Translations under genes and position numbers: made by a program | Shown here: positions 1 to 6,064 of the stretch, piece by piece | Layout of the letters: each line of letters starts with the position of its first letter | How positions within the stretch are numbered: position 1 is the first letter of the stretch | Source of the DNA: Deltaproteobacteria bacterium | GTDB taxonomy: Bacteria; Desulfobacterota; Syntrophobacteria; BM002 | NCBI GenBank assembly: GCA_017861095.1 | Contig: JAGFXI010000078.1 | Span: 1-7,933, forward strand | Direction of reading: 5' to 3' | Length of the DNA: 7,933 nt | The notes under the pieces: generated by a model | Seen by the model: the letters and a program-made list of their open reading frames with translations, nothing else | The model's database searches: none | What the model was told of the DNA's origin: nothing

Positions 1-324
1 CTGGTGCCTCTGTGGCGGCCACGGTATCCGGTATTTCAGGCTCTACGAAACATGGATCTGGCAGCCCCTCGTGAGACGCGTCCTTAGGGAGAAATCAAGG
101 GGCCCGAGAAGCGGGATGTCGACAATGTCGCAGGTTTATACTCTCTTGAAAAGCTTCATCGCCCCTCTCGGTGCCAAGACATTGCGCTGAACTCGCGGTC
201 GGAGCCCAAGGCTGTCGACAAAGCCCGCGGCTTTGTTCCCCCGTGACGCCAACAAGGAAATCGGCTGGATTTCGCGGCGCCTCGCCCTCCTCGTCAGGCG
301 CACTTAACCCGCCCGTGGTATCCG
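1..324. other. Left-edge region with no certain gene
   Basis: Nothing here can be assigned firmly. Two plus-strand frames are open from the left edge, one to the TAG at 85-87 and one to the TGA at 188-190. Either could be the C-terminal end of a gene that starts outside the window, but neither shows a motif I recognise. On the minus strand a 77-codon frame (95-328) starts with an ATG that overlaps the stop of the small frame at 325-450 in an ATGA arrangement. Its composition is not convincing, so it is not called as a gene. Confidence 0.3.
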
Positions 325-450
325 TCATTCCTTGTCTGGTGAGACGTGCCAGGCAAATACGGCTGCTGCAGTCTCCTCCCGACTTTGCTGCACCTCGCGC
401 TTGAGCAAGCACTTTCCCTCTTCAAGAGAATCTTCTGCCGACTTTGCCAT
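325..450 (-). CDS. Possible small hypothetical protein (41 aa)
   Basis: I do not recognise this protein. The ATG has a GGAGG four bases upstream (455-459 on the minus strand), which is a good but slightly tight ribosome site. An in-frame ATG twelve codons earlier (start 486) has no such site. The predicted peptide is charged and probably helical: it begins MAKSAEDSLEEGK, continues with an acidic/basic stretch, and has one Cys (residue 14) and one Trp (residue 34). There is no signal peptide or membrane segment. The stop overlaps the start of a further 77-codon frame as ATGA, a pattern seen in translationally coupled genes, but that frame is weak. It could equally be a chance frame or a remnant of a larger gene. 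Confidence 0.25.
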   Translation of the reverse strand: MAKSAEDSLEEGKCLLKREVQQSREETAAAVFAWHVSPDKE

Positions 451-626
451 GGGACCTCCAACGCCTTGGCAAGTAGCTCTGGACATAACTATGAGAAATA
501 CTTCTGATTAGCATTTTCCGTCCCGCTTCGGTCATGTGGCACCGGGGCAGGATTTTCCTTTTGCGGCCGGTCAGCCTCCGTCGTGAATAGGAGCATGGTT
601 TTTCAGCAGCCTGCCCCAGACGCGAT

Positions 627-719
627 CTACTTCGGCTCTCGCCAGCATCCGAGGAGTGTCGTTGCCGTGAGAAAAAGCACTACCCCCAGCGCTGCCAACT
701 GAATTACCTTTGGCCACAT
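627..719 (-). CDS. Tiny predicted lipoprotein (30 aa)
   Basis: This very short gene has a perfect AGGAGG (728-733, minus strand) eight bases before its ATG. The peptide has the layout of a lipoprotein signal: MWPK, then a hydrophobic stretch at about residues 5-23, then a lipobox ending LLGC with the cysteine at residue 25, and only five residues after it (WREPK). If processed, the mature product would be a lipidated hexapeptide. Tiny lipoproteins with a short mature part are known (entericidins, colicin-lysis peptides), but I see no direct homology to either. The leucine at the -2 position of the lipobox is less common than A, S, T or V, so a small single-span membrane peptide is an alternative. 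No neighbour on the same strand suggests a role. The ribosome site and signal architecture are seen directly; the function is unknown. Confidence 0.5.
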   Translation of the reverse strand: MWPKVIQLAALGVVLFLTATTLLGCWREPK

Positions 720-903
720 CGCCCTTCCCTCCTCTTGAGAACGAGAACGACCTTGGGGCTCCGTTGCGGCTCACGGGGCAACTTCTCACCTAGGAGCCCT
801 TTTGCGCCATCAGACGCTCTCTTGCCTTTTCTCGCCCGGTGGTCCCTCGTTCAACAACCCTTCCATGTCCCGGAGGGTCTGAGTCCGGATCTTCGTTGTT
901 CGA

Positions 904-909
904 TATACT
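904..909 (+). promoter_or_regulatory. Candidate -10 box upstream of the first PilZ gene
   Basis: TATACT matches the sigma-70 -10 consensus at five of six positions. No good -35 hexamer is visible at 16-18 bases upstream, so the promoter would be weak or activator-dependent. It would give a leader of about 95 bases before the ATG at 1010. Confidence 0.3.
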
Positions 910-952
910 GTCCAAAAAAAGCAGCCGGTGTGCCACGGGGCTTCACTCAGCT

Positions 953-1002
953 CCTCCCCTCTTCCAATCTGCGAGAGAGAGAGGTACCCTGTACGGGGGA
1001 GG
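953..1002 (+). promoter_or_regulatory. Possible stem hiding the ribosome site of the first PilZ gene
   Basis: CCTCCCCT at 953-960 can pair with GGGGGAGG at 995-1002 (seven Watson-Crick pairs plus one G-U). The second arm is the ribosome-binding site of the PilZ gene that starts at 1010. Pairing would occlude the site, with a 34-base loop. Only the complementarity is seen; that it regulates translation is inference. Confidence 0.25.
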
Positions 1003-1009
1003 TTTGGTC

Positions 1010-1372
1010 ATGACGAATCAAGAAGAAAAACGGCGTCACCCCAGAGTGGTCGTAGATTGGCCTGCTGTCATAATGACCAAACGGGGGGCCACTGTGGGCA
1101 ACGCCACGAATATCAGCGTCAGGGGTGCCCTTATCCGCAGCGAAGAGCCCCTTCGTCCTAAAGACAGATCCAGGCTCTTCCTCGTTCCGCCCGATCGTCT
1201 TGCCTTCAGGGTATCCTTCGAGGTCGCGTGGCTGGCGACAGAAGGCTCCGCTCAAAGGGCTTCTGCTTATTCAATGGGAGTCCGTTTCATCAGGATGTCT
1301 AGGGGCGACGGCGAATTTGTCCTCAACTTCGTTCAGCATCATCTGAGGCTCCACCGCATGCGCCGTCGGTAG
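1010..1372 (+). CDS. PilZ domain protein (120 aa)
   Basis: This is a stand-alone PilZ domain, the receptor fold for cyclic-di-GMP. Both ligand-binding signatures are present: the RxxxR motif as RRHPR at residues 8-12, and the (D/N)xSxxG motif as NISVRG at residues 34-39. Beta-strand-like segments fill the rest to about residue 105, ending in a basic tail (RLHRMRRR). The length matches single-domain PilZ proteins. The frame is open upstream to 839, but the ATG at 1010 is chosen because GGGGGAGG lies seven bases before it and the PilZ signature starts immediately after. It has no signal peptide or membrane segment, so it should be cytoplasmic. Such proteins act on motility, secretion, exopolysaccharide or transcription partners; the partner here is unknown. 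A second, different PilZ gene follows after 147 bases. Confidence 0.85.
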   Translation: MTNQEEKRRHPRVVVDWPAVIMTKRGATVGNATNISVRGALIRSEEPLRPKDRSRLFLVPPDRLAFRVSFEVAWLATEGSAQRASAYSMGVRFIRMSRGDGEFVLNFVQHHLRLHRMRRR

Positions 1373-1393
1373 CAGTGACGTGGCCGGTGCGGG

Positions 1394-1401
1394 GTCGCGA
1401 C
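1394..1401. promoter_or_regulatory. GTCGCGAC palindrome upstream of the sigma-54 promoter
   Basis: This perfect 8-base palindrome is centred about 87 bases before the expected transcription start at about 1485. That is within the range where enhancer-binding activators of sigma-54 promoters usually bind. The position is suggestive, but so short a palindrome can occur by chance in GC-rich DNA. Confidence 0.15.
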
Positions 1402-1458
1402 GGGGACCACATTCTATGCCGCTCGCCGGAGCAACTGCAGTCCGATGTCATGGCCCCT

Positions 1459-1474
1459 TGGCACCGCTCTTGCT
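1459..1474 (+). promoter_or_regulatory. Sigma-54 (RpoN) -24/-12 promoter
   Basis: TGGCAC-N5-TTGCT matches the -24/-12 consensus at all eleven core positions, with the required ten bases between the GG and GC dinucleotides. Transcription would start near 1485, about 35 bases before the ATG of the second PilZ gene at 1520. That placement supports 1520, rather than the in-frame ATG at 1445, as the real start. Sigma-54 promoters need an ATP-dependent enhancer-binding activator, so this PilZ gene is probably switched on conditionally. Confidence 0.65.
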
Positions 1475-1519
1475 CTTCCGATTCGGGGAAGCTATCCAAC
1501 TCCCACGGGAGCGGTCAGA

Positions 1520-1918
1520 ATGAAAGCAAGAACGAAGTCCAAAGAGCAGAGTCCAACCAGCTCTTCACCACGGCCCGCGACGAGCGCCAGAAGGCAAAAC
1601 ACCCGCCGATATCAGCGGGTCGAGGTCTCTCTGCCCGTCGCCGTGAGTACTCCGCGAAAAGACATCAGGGGAAGGATCATCAATATCAGTCTGGGTGGCG
1701 CCTTCCTCCTCCTCCCCGAGCTGCCAGACTTTATCCGGCCAGCCGCCCTGATTATTGAGCTACCAGAGAAACAGGTGATAGTCGTAACGGCGCATTTTGT
1801 TCGGTTTGACATGCGTCCCGTCGGCGATGGCCCCTACCACAAGTTTGGGGTAGCGGTCCGTTTTGAAACCATCTCCCCTGGAGACCGCCTCTTGATTTCT
1901 AAGACCGTACTCCATTGA
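1520..1918 (+). CDS. PilZ domain protein (132 aa), sigma-54 driven
   Basis: A second single-domain PilZ protein, distinct in sequence from the one upstream. The RxxxR motif is RRYQR (residues 29-33 are R-R-Y-Q-R in the chosen numbering), and the (D/N)xSxxG motif is NISLGG at residues 55-60. An N-terminal region of about 25 residues is rich in Ser, Pro, Lys and Arg and is probably disordered. The rest alternates beta-like hydrophobic segments, as expected for the PilZ barrel. The start at 1520 has GGGAG eight bases upstream and lies downstream of the sigma-54 promoter at 1459-1474; the earlier ATG at 1445 would fall inside the untranscribed region. It is expected to be cytoplasmic and to bind cyclic-di-GMP. 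Sigma-54 control is common for flagellar, pilus and exopolysaccharide genes, which hints at the type of process but not the partner. Confidence 0.83.
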   Translation: MKARTKSKEQSPTSSSPRPATSARRQNTRRYQRVEVSLPVAVSTPRKDIRGRIINISLGGAFLLLPELPDFIRPAALIIELPEKQVIVVTAHFVRFDMRPVGDGPYHKFGVAVRFETISPGDRLLISKTVLH

Positions 1919-1943
1919 GCGCTCGACAATCTCCCGGCTCTCG

Positions 1944-2001
1944 TTGTTTGGGATGGACGAAAAGATAGTATGCAGTTAACATAATTGCTTGTATCTATAA
2001 T
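1944..2001 (+). promoter_or_regulatory. AT-rich promoter region of the malic enzyme gene
   Basis: Two overlapping sigma-70-like arrangements are visible. TTGTTT (1944-1949) and TAGTAT (1966-1971) are separated by 16 bases. A perfect TATAAT lies at 1996-2001, but its best -35 candidate, TTAACA (1976-1981), is only 14 bases away. The tract is clearly more AT-rich than the flanking genes. Which -10 is used cannot be decided by eye. Confidence 0.4.
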
Positions 2002-2024
2002 GAGGTCCAAGGGAGATGCAAACC

Positions 2025-4379
2025 ATGATTCGCAAGCTGGATGCGCTTCAATATCACAGCCAGGACCGTCCTGGAAAAATCGAAGTCAAGTCAAGCAAGC
2101 CCTGTGTGACCCAAAGGGATCTTTCCATGGCCTATACCCCCGGGGTCGCGGAGCCGTGCATAGAGATCAGAAAGGACCCTAACAAGGTCTTCGACTACAC
2201 GACCCGAGGAAACCTGGTCGCGGTGGTCACCAACGGCACCGCAGTGCTCGGCCTCGGCCACATCGGGCCCCTGGCCGGCAAGCCGGTCATGGAAGGAAAG
2301 GCTATCCTCTTCAAGCGCTTCGCCGATATCGATGTGTTCGACATCGAGATCAACAGCACCGACCCGGATGAGATCGTCAGGGTAGTGCAACTCCTCGAGC
2401 CCACCTTCGGGGGGATCAACCTGGAAGACATCAAGGCGCCGGAATGTTTCTACATCGAAGAGAAGCTCAGGGAGACCATGAGCATCCCGGTGTTTCATGA
2501 CGACCAGCACGGAACCGCAATCATCTCCGGTGCGGCGCTCCTGAATGCCCTTGCGCTCCAGGACAAGCTCATTCATGACGTCAAAGTGGTAATCGCCGGA
2601 GCGGGTGCGGCTGGCATCGCCTGCGCCAATCTCTACATCAAGCTCGGGGTGAAGAGGGACAACCTCTACCTTGTGGACACCAAAGGTCTTGTCTTCAAGG
2701 GACGCACCGTAGGCATGAACCCATATAAGGAGCGCCTGGCGAACGGCTCCGGCCCGATGACCTTAGCGGAGGTGATGAGGGGTGCCGATGTCTTCGCCGG
2801 TGTAGCCACGGCCGGCCTGGTAAGCAAGGCGATGATAAAGAGCATGGCCGATAATCCGATCGCCTTCGCCATGGCCAACCCCGAACCCGAGATCATGTAC
2901 GACGAAGCCGTCAGCGTCCGGGACGATCTCATCATGGCAACGGGCCGCTCCGACTTCCCCAATCAGGTAAACAACGTCTTGGGATTCCCGTTCATCTTCC
3001 GCGGCGCGCTCGATGTGCGGGCGACGGCGATCAACGACGAGATGAAGATCGCCGCAGTCCACGCCCTGGCTGATCTGGCGAAAGAGGATGTCCCTGATTC
3101 GGTGCTGAAAGCTTATGGCAACGAGCCCATCGAGTTCGGCCCGACCTACATCATCCCGAAACCCTTTGATCCGCGAGTGCTCATCTGGGAGGCCATGGCC
3201 GTGGCCCAGGCGGCGGTTGAAACCGGAGTGGCCCAGAAACCCGTCACCGACTGGGAAGGCTATGAGGACAGTCTGGAGAGCCGTCTGGGTCGGGCCCAGG
3301 AGGTCATGCGGCGAATCATCCACAAGGCCCAACGGGATCCCAAGCGTATCGTCTTTCTCGAAGGCACGGAGCCCAAGATTCTCCGCGCCTGCCAGGTGAT
3401 CATGGATGAAGGGATTGCGAATCCGATCCTGATCGGCGACAAGCAGGTGATCGAGAAGAGGATCGACGAGCTCCATCTGGATCTGACCGGGGCAAGGATC
3501 GTCGACCCCAAGAACTTCGAGCGCACCGAGGACTACGCCCAGGAATTCTATAAGCTGCGATGCCGGAAGGGGATCACACTTCAGGAAGCGAGGCGGGTGT
3601 TACGCCACAACGCGAATTACCTTGGCGCCATGATGGTAAAGATGTGCGATGCGGAGGGTTTGATCGGCGGGGTCAACCAGCACTATCCTGACACCATCCG
3701 TCCCGCCCTGCAGACGGTCCCCCTCGAGCAGACGACCTCGGTCATCGCCGGGGTCTACATGATGGTCTTCGCAAGAGACGTGGTCTTCTTTGCCGATACC
3801 ACGGTCAATATCGACCCGAATGCCGAGCAGCTCGCCGAGATCGCCATTCTCACAGGGGACACGGTGAAACAGCTCGATATCGAGCCGCGCATCGCCATGC
3901 TTTCCTTCAGCAACTTCGGGAGCTCACGCCACCCGCGCTCGGACAAGGTCGCCCGAGCCACCGAGATCGTCAAGGAACGCCGGCCCGACCTCATCATCGA
4001 CGGCGAGATGCAGGCGGACACCGCCCTCGTCCCCGAAATCCTGAACGGAGTCTACGACTTCAATACCCTGAAAAAGACGGCGAACATCCTCATCTTCCCC
4101 TCGCTGGAGGCCGGCAACATCGCCTTCAAGCTCATGGCTCGCCTGGGCGGGGCGAAGGCGATCGGCCCAATCCTCATGGGCACGAGCGAGGCGATCCATG
4201 TACTCCAGCGCAACTGCGACGTGGAGGATATCGTGAATACTACGTCCCTCGCCGTCATCGACGCTCAGGAGCACAAGAAGTGCATGCTGCCGGCCTCGTG
4301 GGCCGTCGACCGGACGATGGTAGCGGTGAAGCCGAGGAGGGCGGCTCGCGTCCGCAACGGGCAAGAGTCCCGCGGATAA
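2025..4379 (+). CDS. maeB: NADP-type malic enzyme with phosphotransacetylase-like domain
   Basis: Oxidative decarboxylation of malate to pyruvate and CO2, normally with NADP+, supplying NADPH and pyruvate in the cytoplasm. The 784 residues match the MaeB two-part architecture. The malic domain (about 15-425) has the AYTPGVAEPC motif with likely catalytic Tyr37, Lys92 in MEGKAILFK, metal ligands Glu134-Asp135 in INLEDIKAPE and Asp159/160 in HDDQHGTA, and the nucleotide-binding GAGAAG at 192-197. The phosphotransacetylase-like domain (about 430-750) includes IVFLEG at 442-447 and SNFGSS at 629-634. In E. coli MaeB this domain does not make acetyl phosphate but senses acetyl-CoA. A 36-residue basic tail follows the usual end. 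ATG 2025 is preferred because GGGAG lies nine bases upstream; ATG 2016 is also in frame but abuts that site. The gene converges on the channel gene, with 6 bases between stops. Confidence 0.93.
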   Translation: MIRKLDALQYHSQDRPGKIEVKSSKPCVTQRDLSMAYTPGVAEPCIEIRKDPNKVFDYTTRGNLVAVVTNGTAVLGLGHIGPLAGKPVMEGKAILFKRFADIDVFDIEINSTDPDEIVRVVQLLEPTFGGINLEDIKAPECFYIEEKLRETMSIPVFHDDQHGTAIISGAALLNALALQDKLIHDVKVVIAGAGAAGIACANLYIKLGVKRDNLYLVDTKGLVFKGRTVGMNPYKERLANGSGPMTLAEVMRGADVFAGVATAGLVSKAMIKSMADNPIAFAMANPEPEIMYDEAVSVRDDLIMATGRSDFPNQVNNVLGFPFIFRGALDVRATAINDEMKIAAVHALADLAKEDVPDSVLKAYGNEPIEFGPTYIIPKPFDPRVLIWEAMAVAQAAVETGVAQKPVTDWEGYEDSLESRLGRAQEVMRRIIHKAQRDPKRIVFLEGTEPKILRACQVIMDEGIANPILIGDKQVIEKRIDELHLDLTGARIVDPKNFERTEDYAQEFYKLRCRKGITLQEARRVLRHNANYLGAMMVKMCDAEGLIGGVNQHYPDTIRPALQTVPLEQTTSVIAGVYMMVFARDVVFFADTTVNIDPNAEQLAEIAILTGDTVKQLDIEPRIAMLSFSNFGSSRHPRSDKVARATEIVKERRPDLIIDGEMQADTALVPEILNGVYDFNTLKKTANILIFPSLEAGNIAFKLMARLGGAKAIGPILMGTSEAIHVLQRNCDVEDIVNTTSLAVIDAQEHKKCMLPASWAVDRTMVAVKPRRAARVRNGQESRG

Positions 4380-4385
4380 CCCGGG

Positions 4386-5453
4386 CTAGCCCCGTCGGGC
4401 AAGCTTGCCGAAAAGGATAGAGATGAAACCAGCGAGCACAAGGTAGCCAAGCACCCCCTCGGCCATGACCCACCATGCACCTTCCATGGTCAGGGGCTTC
4501 AGGTTCCCGGAACCCACACTCGTGAGGGTCACGACGCTGTGGTAGATCGCGGCCCCAAAACTCCACGGCATCCCCTCGCGCGAGAAGGCTGCCTCGCCGA
4601 GAGCATAGAATCTCCAAGCAAACAGGAGGGTGACAACGACGGCCCATGAGAGCCAGAGCGAAAGGGAGCGACCACAGTCTGTGAAGAGCAGCCAGATCGC
4701 ATAGAGAGGGAATCTCACGCGGGATGATCTGAACTCCTCGATGAAATCCTGGTCCCGGGCAAACCTCCTGAATCGGACGCTCCCGTAGCTGCCATCGAGT
4801 CTGATGCCCTGGTAGCGAGCCCACCGGTTGTACTTGAGGCCTTGGACATGGGTCTCGCTGAAACTCGTCCCGTAGAGAGTGGTGTTTCGCCGGCCGAACA
4901 TGCGACCTTTGATGTTCGCCTGAGCCAGATCCGCCCCCTTCAGGTTCGCTTCCCGCAGCCCCGCCTCCTTGAGATTTGCCTCGCGCAGGTAAGCGCCTTT
5001 CAGGTTCGCCGCCCACAGGTTCGCTCCCTTGAGATTCGCCGCCCAGAGATTGGCCCCCTGCAGACGGGCTCCCAAGAGATCCGCCCCCTTGAGACTCGCC
5101 TCTCTGAGAACGGCACCCTCCATGATCGCCTCGCGGAGGGTCGCCCCCTGGAGCCTCGCGCCAACAAGGTTAGCGCCGCTTAGACTTGCCTGCCGAAGGT
5201 CGGCTCCCTTCAGGTTCGCTCGTAACAGATCGGCTCCCTCAAGGTTGATACCCACGAGGTTCGCCTGTTTTAGACTGGCTTCCCGCAGGTCAACCCCCCT
5301 CAGGTTCGCCTGTTGCAGATTCGCCCTCATCAGGTTAAGCCCCTGGAGATTCGCTCCGGTGAGGTCGGGAGTGACGAGGGGGTACCTCTCTCGCCACGAG
5401 TTCCAGGCCTCAACCCCCTCATAAAATTTCGTCACATGGGCCGTATTCGCCAT
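4386..5453 (-). CDS. Pentapeptide-repeat protein fused to a two-helix cation channel
   Basis: A 355-residue fusion. After a short N-terminal segment, residues 31 to about 183 are roughly 30 tandem A(N/D)LxX pentapeptides, which fold as a right-handed quadrilateral beta-helix. The C-terminal part is a two-transmembrane pore module of the Ion_trans_2 type: helix one about 264-285, pore loop 297-322, helix two 327-348. The pore reads SVVTLTSVGSGNLKP, so the filter (residues 311-317) is TSVGSGN where K+ channels usually have TTVGYGD. The two glycines are kept, but Tyr is Ser and Asp is Asn. The repeat domain is probably cytoplasmic and may gate or assemble the channel; no ligand is evident. The start is supported by AGGAAGGA (5463-5470, minus strand) nine bases upstream. 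Similar fusions exist in other bacteria, but their physiological role is poorly known. Confidence 0.85.
   Translation of the reverse strand: MANTAHVTKFYEGVEAWNSWRERYPLVTPDLTGANLQGLNLMRANLQQANLRGVDLREASLKQANLVGINLEGADLLRANLKGADLRQASLSGANLVGARLQGATLREAIMEGAVLREASLKGADLLGARLQGANLWAANLKGANLWAANLKGAYLREANLKEAGLREANLKGADLAQANIKGRMFGRRNTTLYGTSFSETHVQGLKYNRWARYQGIRLDGSYGSVRFRRFARDQDFIEEFRSSRVRFPLYAIWLLFTDCGRSLSLWLSWAVVVTLLFAWRFYALGEAAFSREGMPWSFGAAIYHSVVTLTSVGSGNLKPLTMEGAWWVMAEGVLGYLVLAGFISILFGKLARRG
4914..5363 (-). repeat. 15-base periodic array coding for pentapeptides
   Basis: About 30 degenerate 15-base units encode A(N/D)LxX repeats, residues 31-180 of the channel fusion. Two adjacent ten-residue units (residues 134-143 and 144-153, AANLKG type with Trp) are identical in protein but differ at 7 of 30 bases, so the array is not a fresh DNA duplication. 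Confidence 0.85.
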
Positions 5454-5462
5454 CGGTTCAAA

Positions 5463-5470
5463 TCCTTCCT
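5463..5470 (-). promoter_or_regulatory. Ribosome site of the channel fusion gene
   Basis: AGGAAGGA lies nine bases before the ATG at 5453 and fixes the start of the pentapeptide/channel protein. Confidence 0.6.
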
Positions 5471-5555
5471 GGGACCCGAGCCGGTCTGCCGTGTGCCCGT
5501 CTCCGTTGAGCGCCGACTGAGAACGTGCCGCTCGTCAGGCGCCTCCGTCCGACTG

Positions 5556-5591
5556 CTGGTATTGAGGAGTTCCCTTCTTGTCAAGAATATA
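5556..5591 (-). promoter_or_regulatory. Candidate promoter(s) for the channel fusion gene
   Basis: A perfect TTGACA (5579-5584, minus strand) sits 17 bases before TACCAG (5556-5561), which is a poor -10. Just upstream, TATATT (5586-5591) is a good -10 but has only a weak -35 (TTTCTT, 17 bases away). Either would leave a leader of roughly 100-130 bases before the ATG at 5453. Confidence 0.3.
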
Positions 5592-5982
5592 GCTTTACGG
5601 CCCGGCAAAAGAAACCTTATTCGTCTCGACCCATGCCGGACTGCACATCTGCGAGAGATCTTCGCCGATGAGAGGATGAAAGAAAGGATTCAAGTTTCGC
5701 ACCCCCCGAGGATGGTCACTTGCCTCAATCGACTGGCGCAAAGGGCACCTCTTCAGGACCACGTGAGTAAGGGGCGTGACATCGGTTGAGAAGATAGCCG
5801 CCTATTTCGGCGCGGATATGGCCGTCCTCGGAGCTCGAACCTTGCGACTTACTGGATCGGTTCTTTGGCCAGATGGTGGTTAGCCTTTCGAGCAGATTCA
5901 GTGATTTGGCCATCCAATCCAAGCGCCTCAAGATTGCGCTAACAGATTGATAGAATTTACTTTTCTCACATCCTCGATCATT

Positions 5983-5998
5983 TGGCTTCACCCTTGCT
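5983..5998 (+). promoter_or_regulatory. Sigma-54-like site upstream of the YVTN gene
   Basis: TGGCTT-N5-TTGCT keeps the essential GG and GC dinucleotides with ten bases between them and matches nine of eleven core positions. Transcription would start near 6010, giving a leader of about 100 bases before GTG 6110. It is weaker than the site at 1459-1474. Confidence 0.35.
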
Positions 5999-6064
5999 GA
6001 GAGCGGGATCTGGGGAAATCATACTGAGGCACAGAACATTGATGGTTGTGAAATGAGTCGTGTT

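Noticed and set aside
839..1009. N-terminal extension of the first PilZ frame back to 839
   Set aside because: The ribosome site and the family signature both point to ATG 1010; the upstream residues show no domain.
910..1009. Possible cyclic-di-GMP riboswitch ahead of the PilZ genes
   Set aside because: The conserved bases and paired elements of the known classes are not visible; only a simple ribosome-site complement is seen.
1445..1519. Earlier start for the second PilZ gene at ATG 1445
   Set aside because: It lies upstream of the expected start of the sigma-54 transcript and has no good ribosome site, while 1520 has GGGAG at eight bases.
2091..4364. Several minus-strand open frames inside the malic enzyme gene
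   Set aside because: They are composition-driven shadows of a strongly conserved GC-rich gene on the plus strand.
4914..5363. Regular short DNA repeats that could suggest a CRISPR or other repeat array
   Set aside because: The 15-base period, the lack of unique spacers and the coding sense as pentapeptides explain them fully.
4842..5424. Long plus-strand open frames opposite the pentapeptide array (Arg/Ala/Pro-rich repeats)
   Set aside because: They are antisense shadows of a 15-base periodic coding array; the minus-strand product has clear pentapeptides, a channel and a ribosome site.
5776..5883. 35-codon plus-strand frame from GTG 5776 (TSVEKIAAYFGADMAVLG...)
   Set aside because: The peptide looks protein-like, but the only G-rich motif touches the start codon, it is very short, and no family match comes to mind.
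5725..5991. Minus-strand 88-codon frame between the channel and YVTN genes
   Set aside because: It starts with GTG, has no ribosome site and no recognisable motif.
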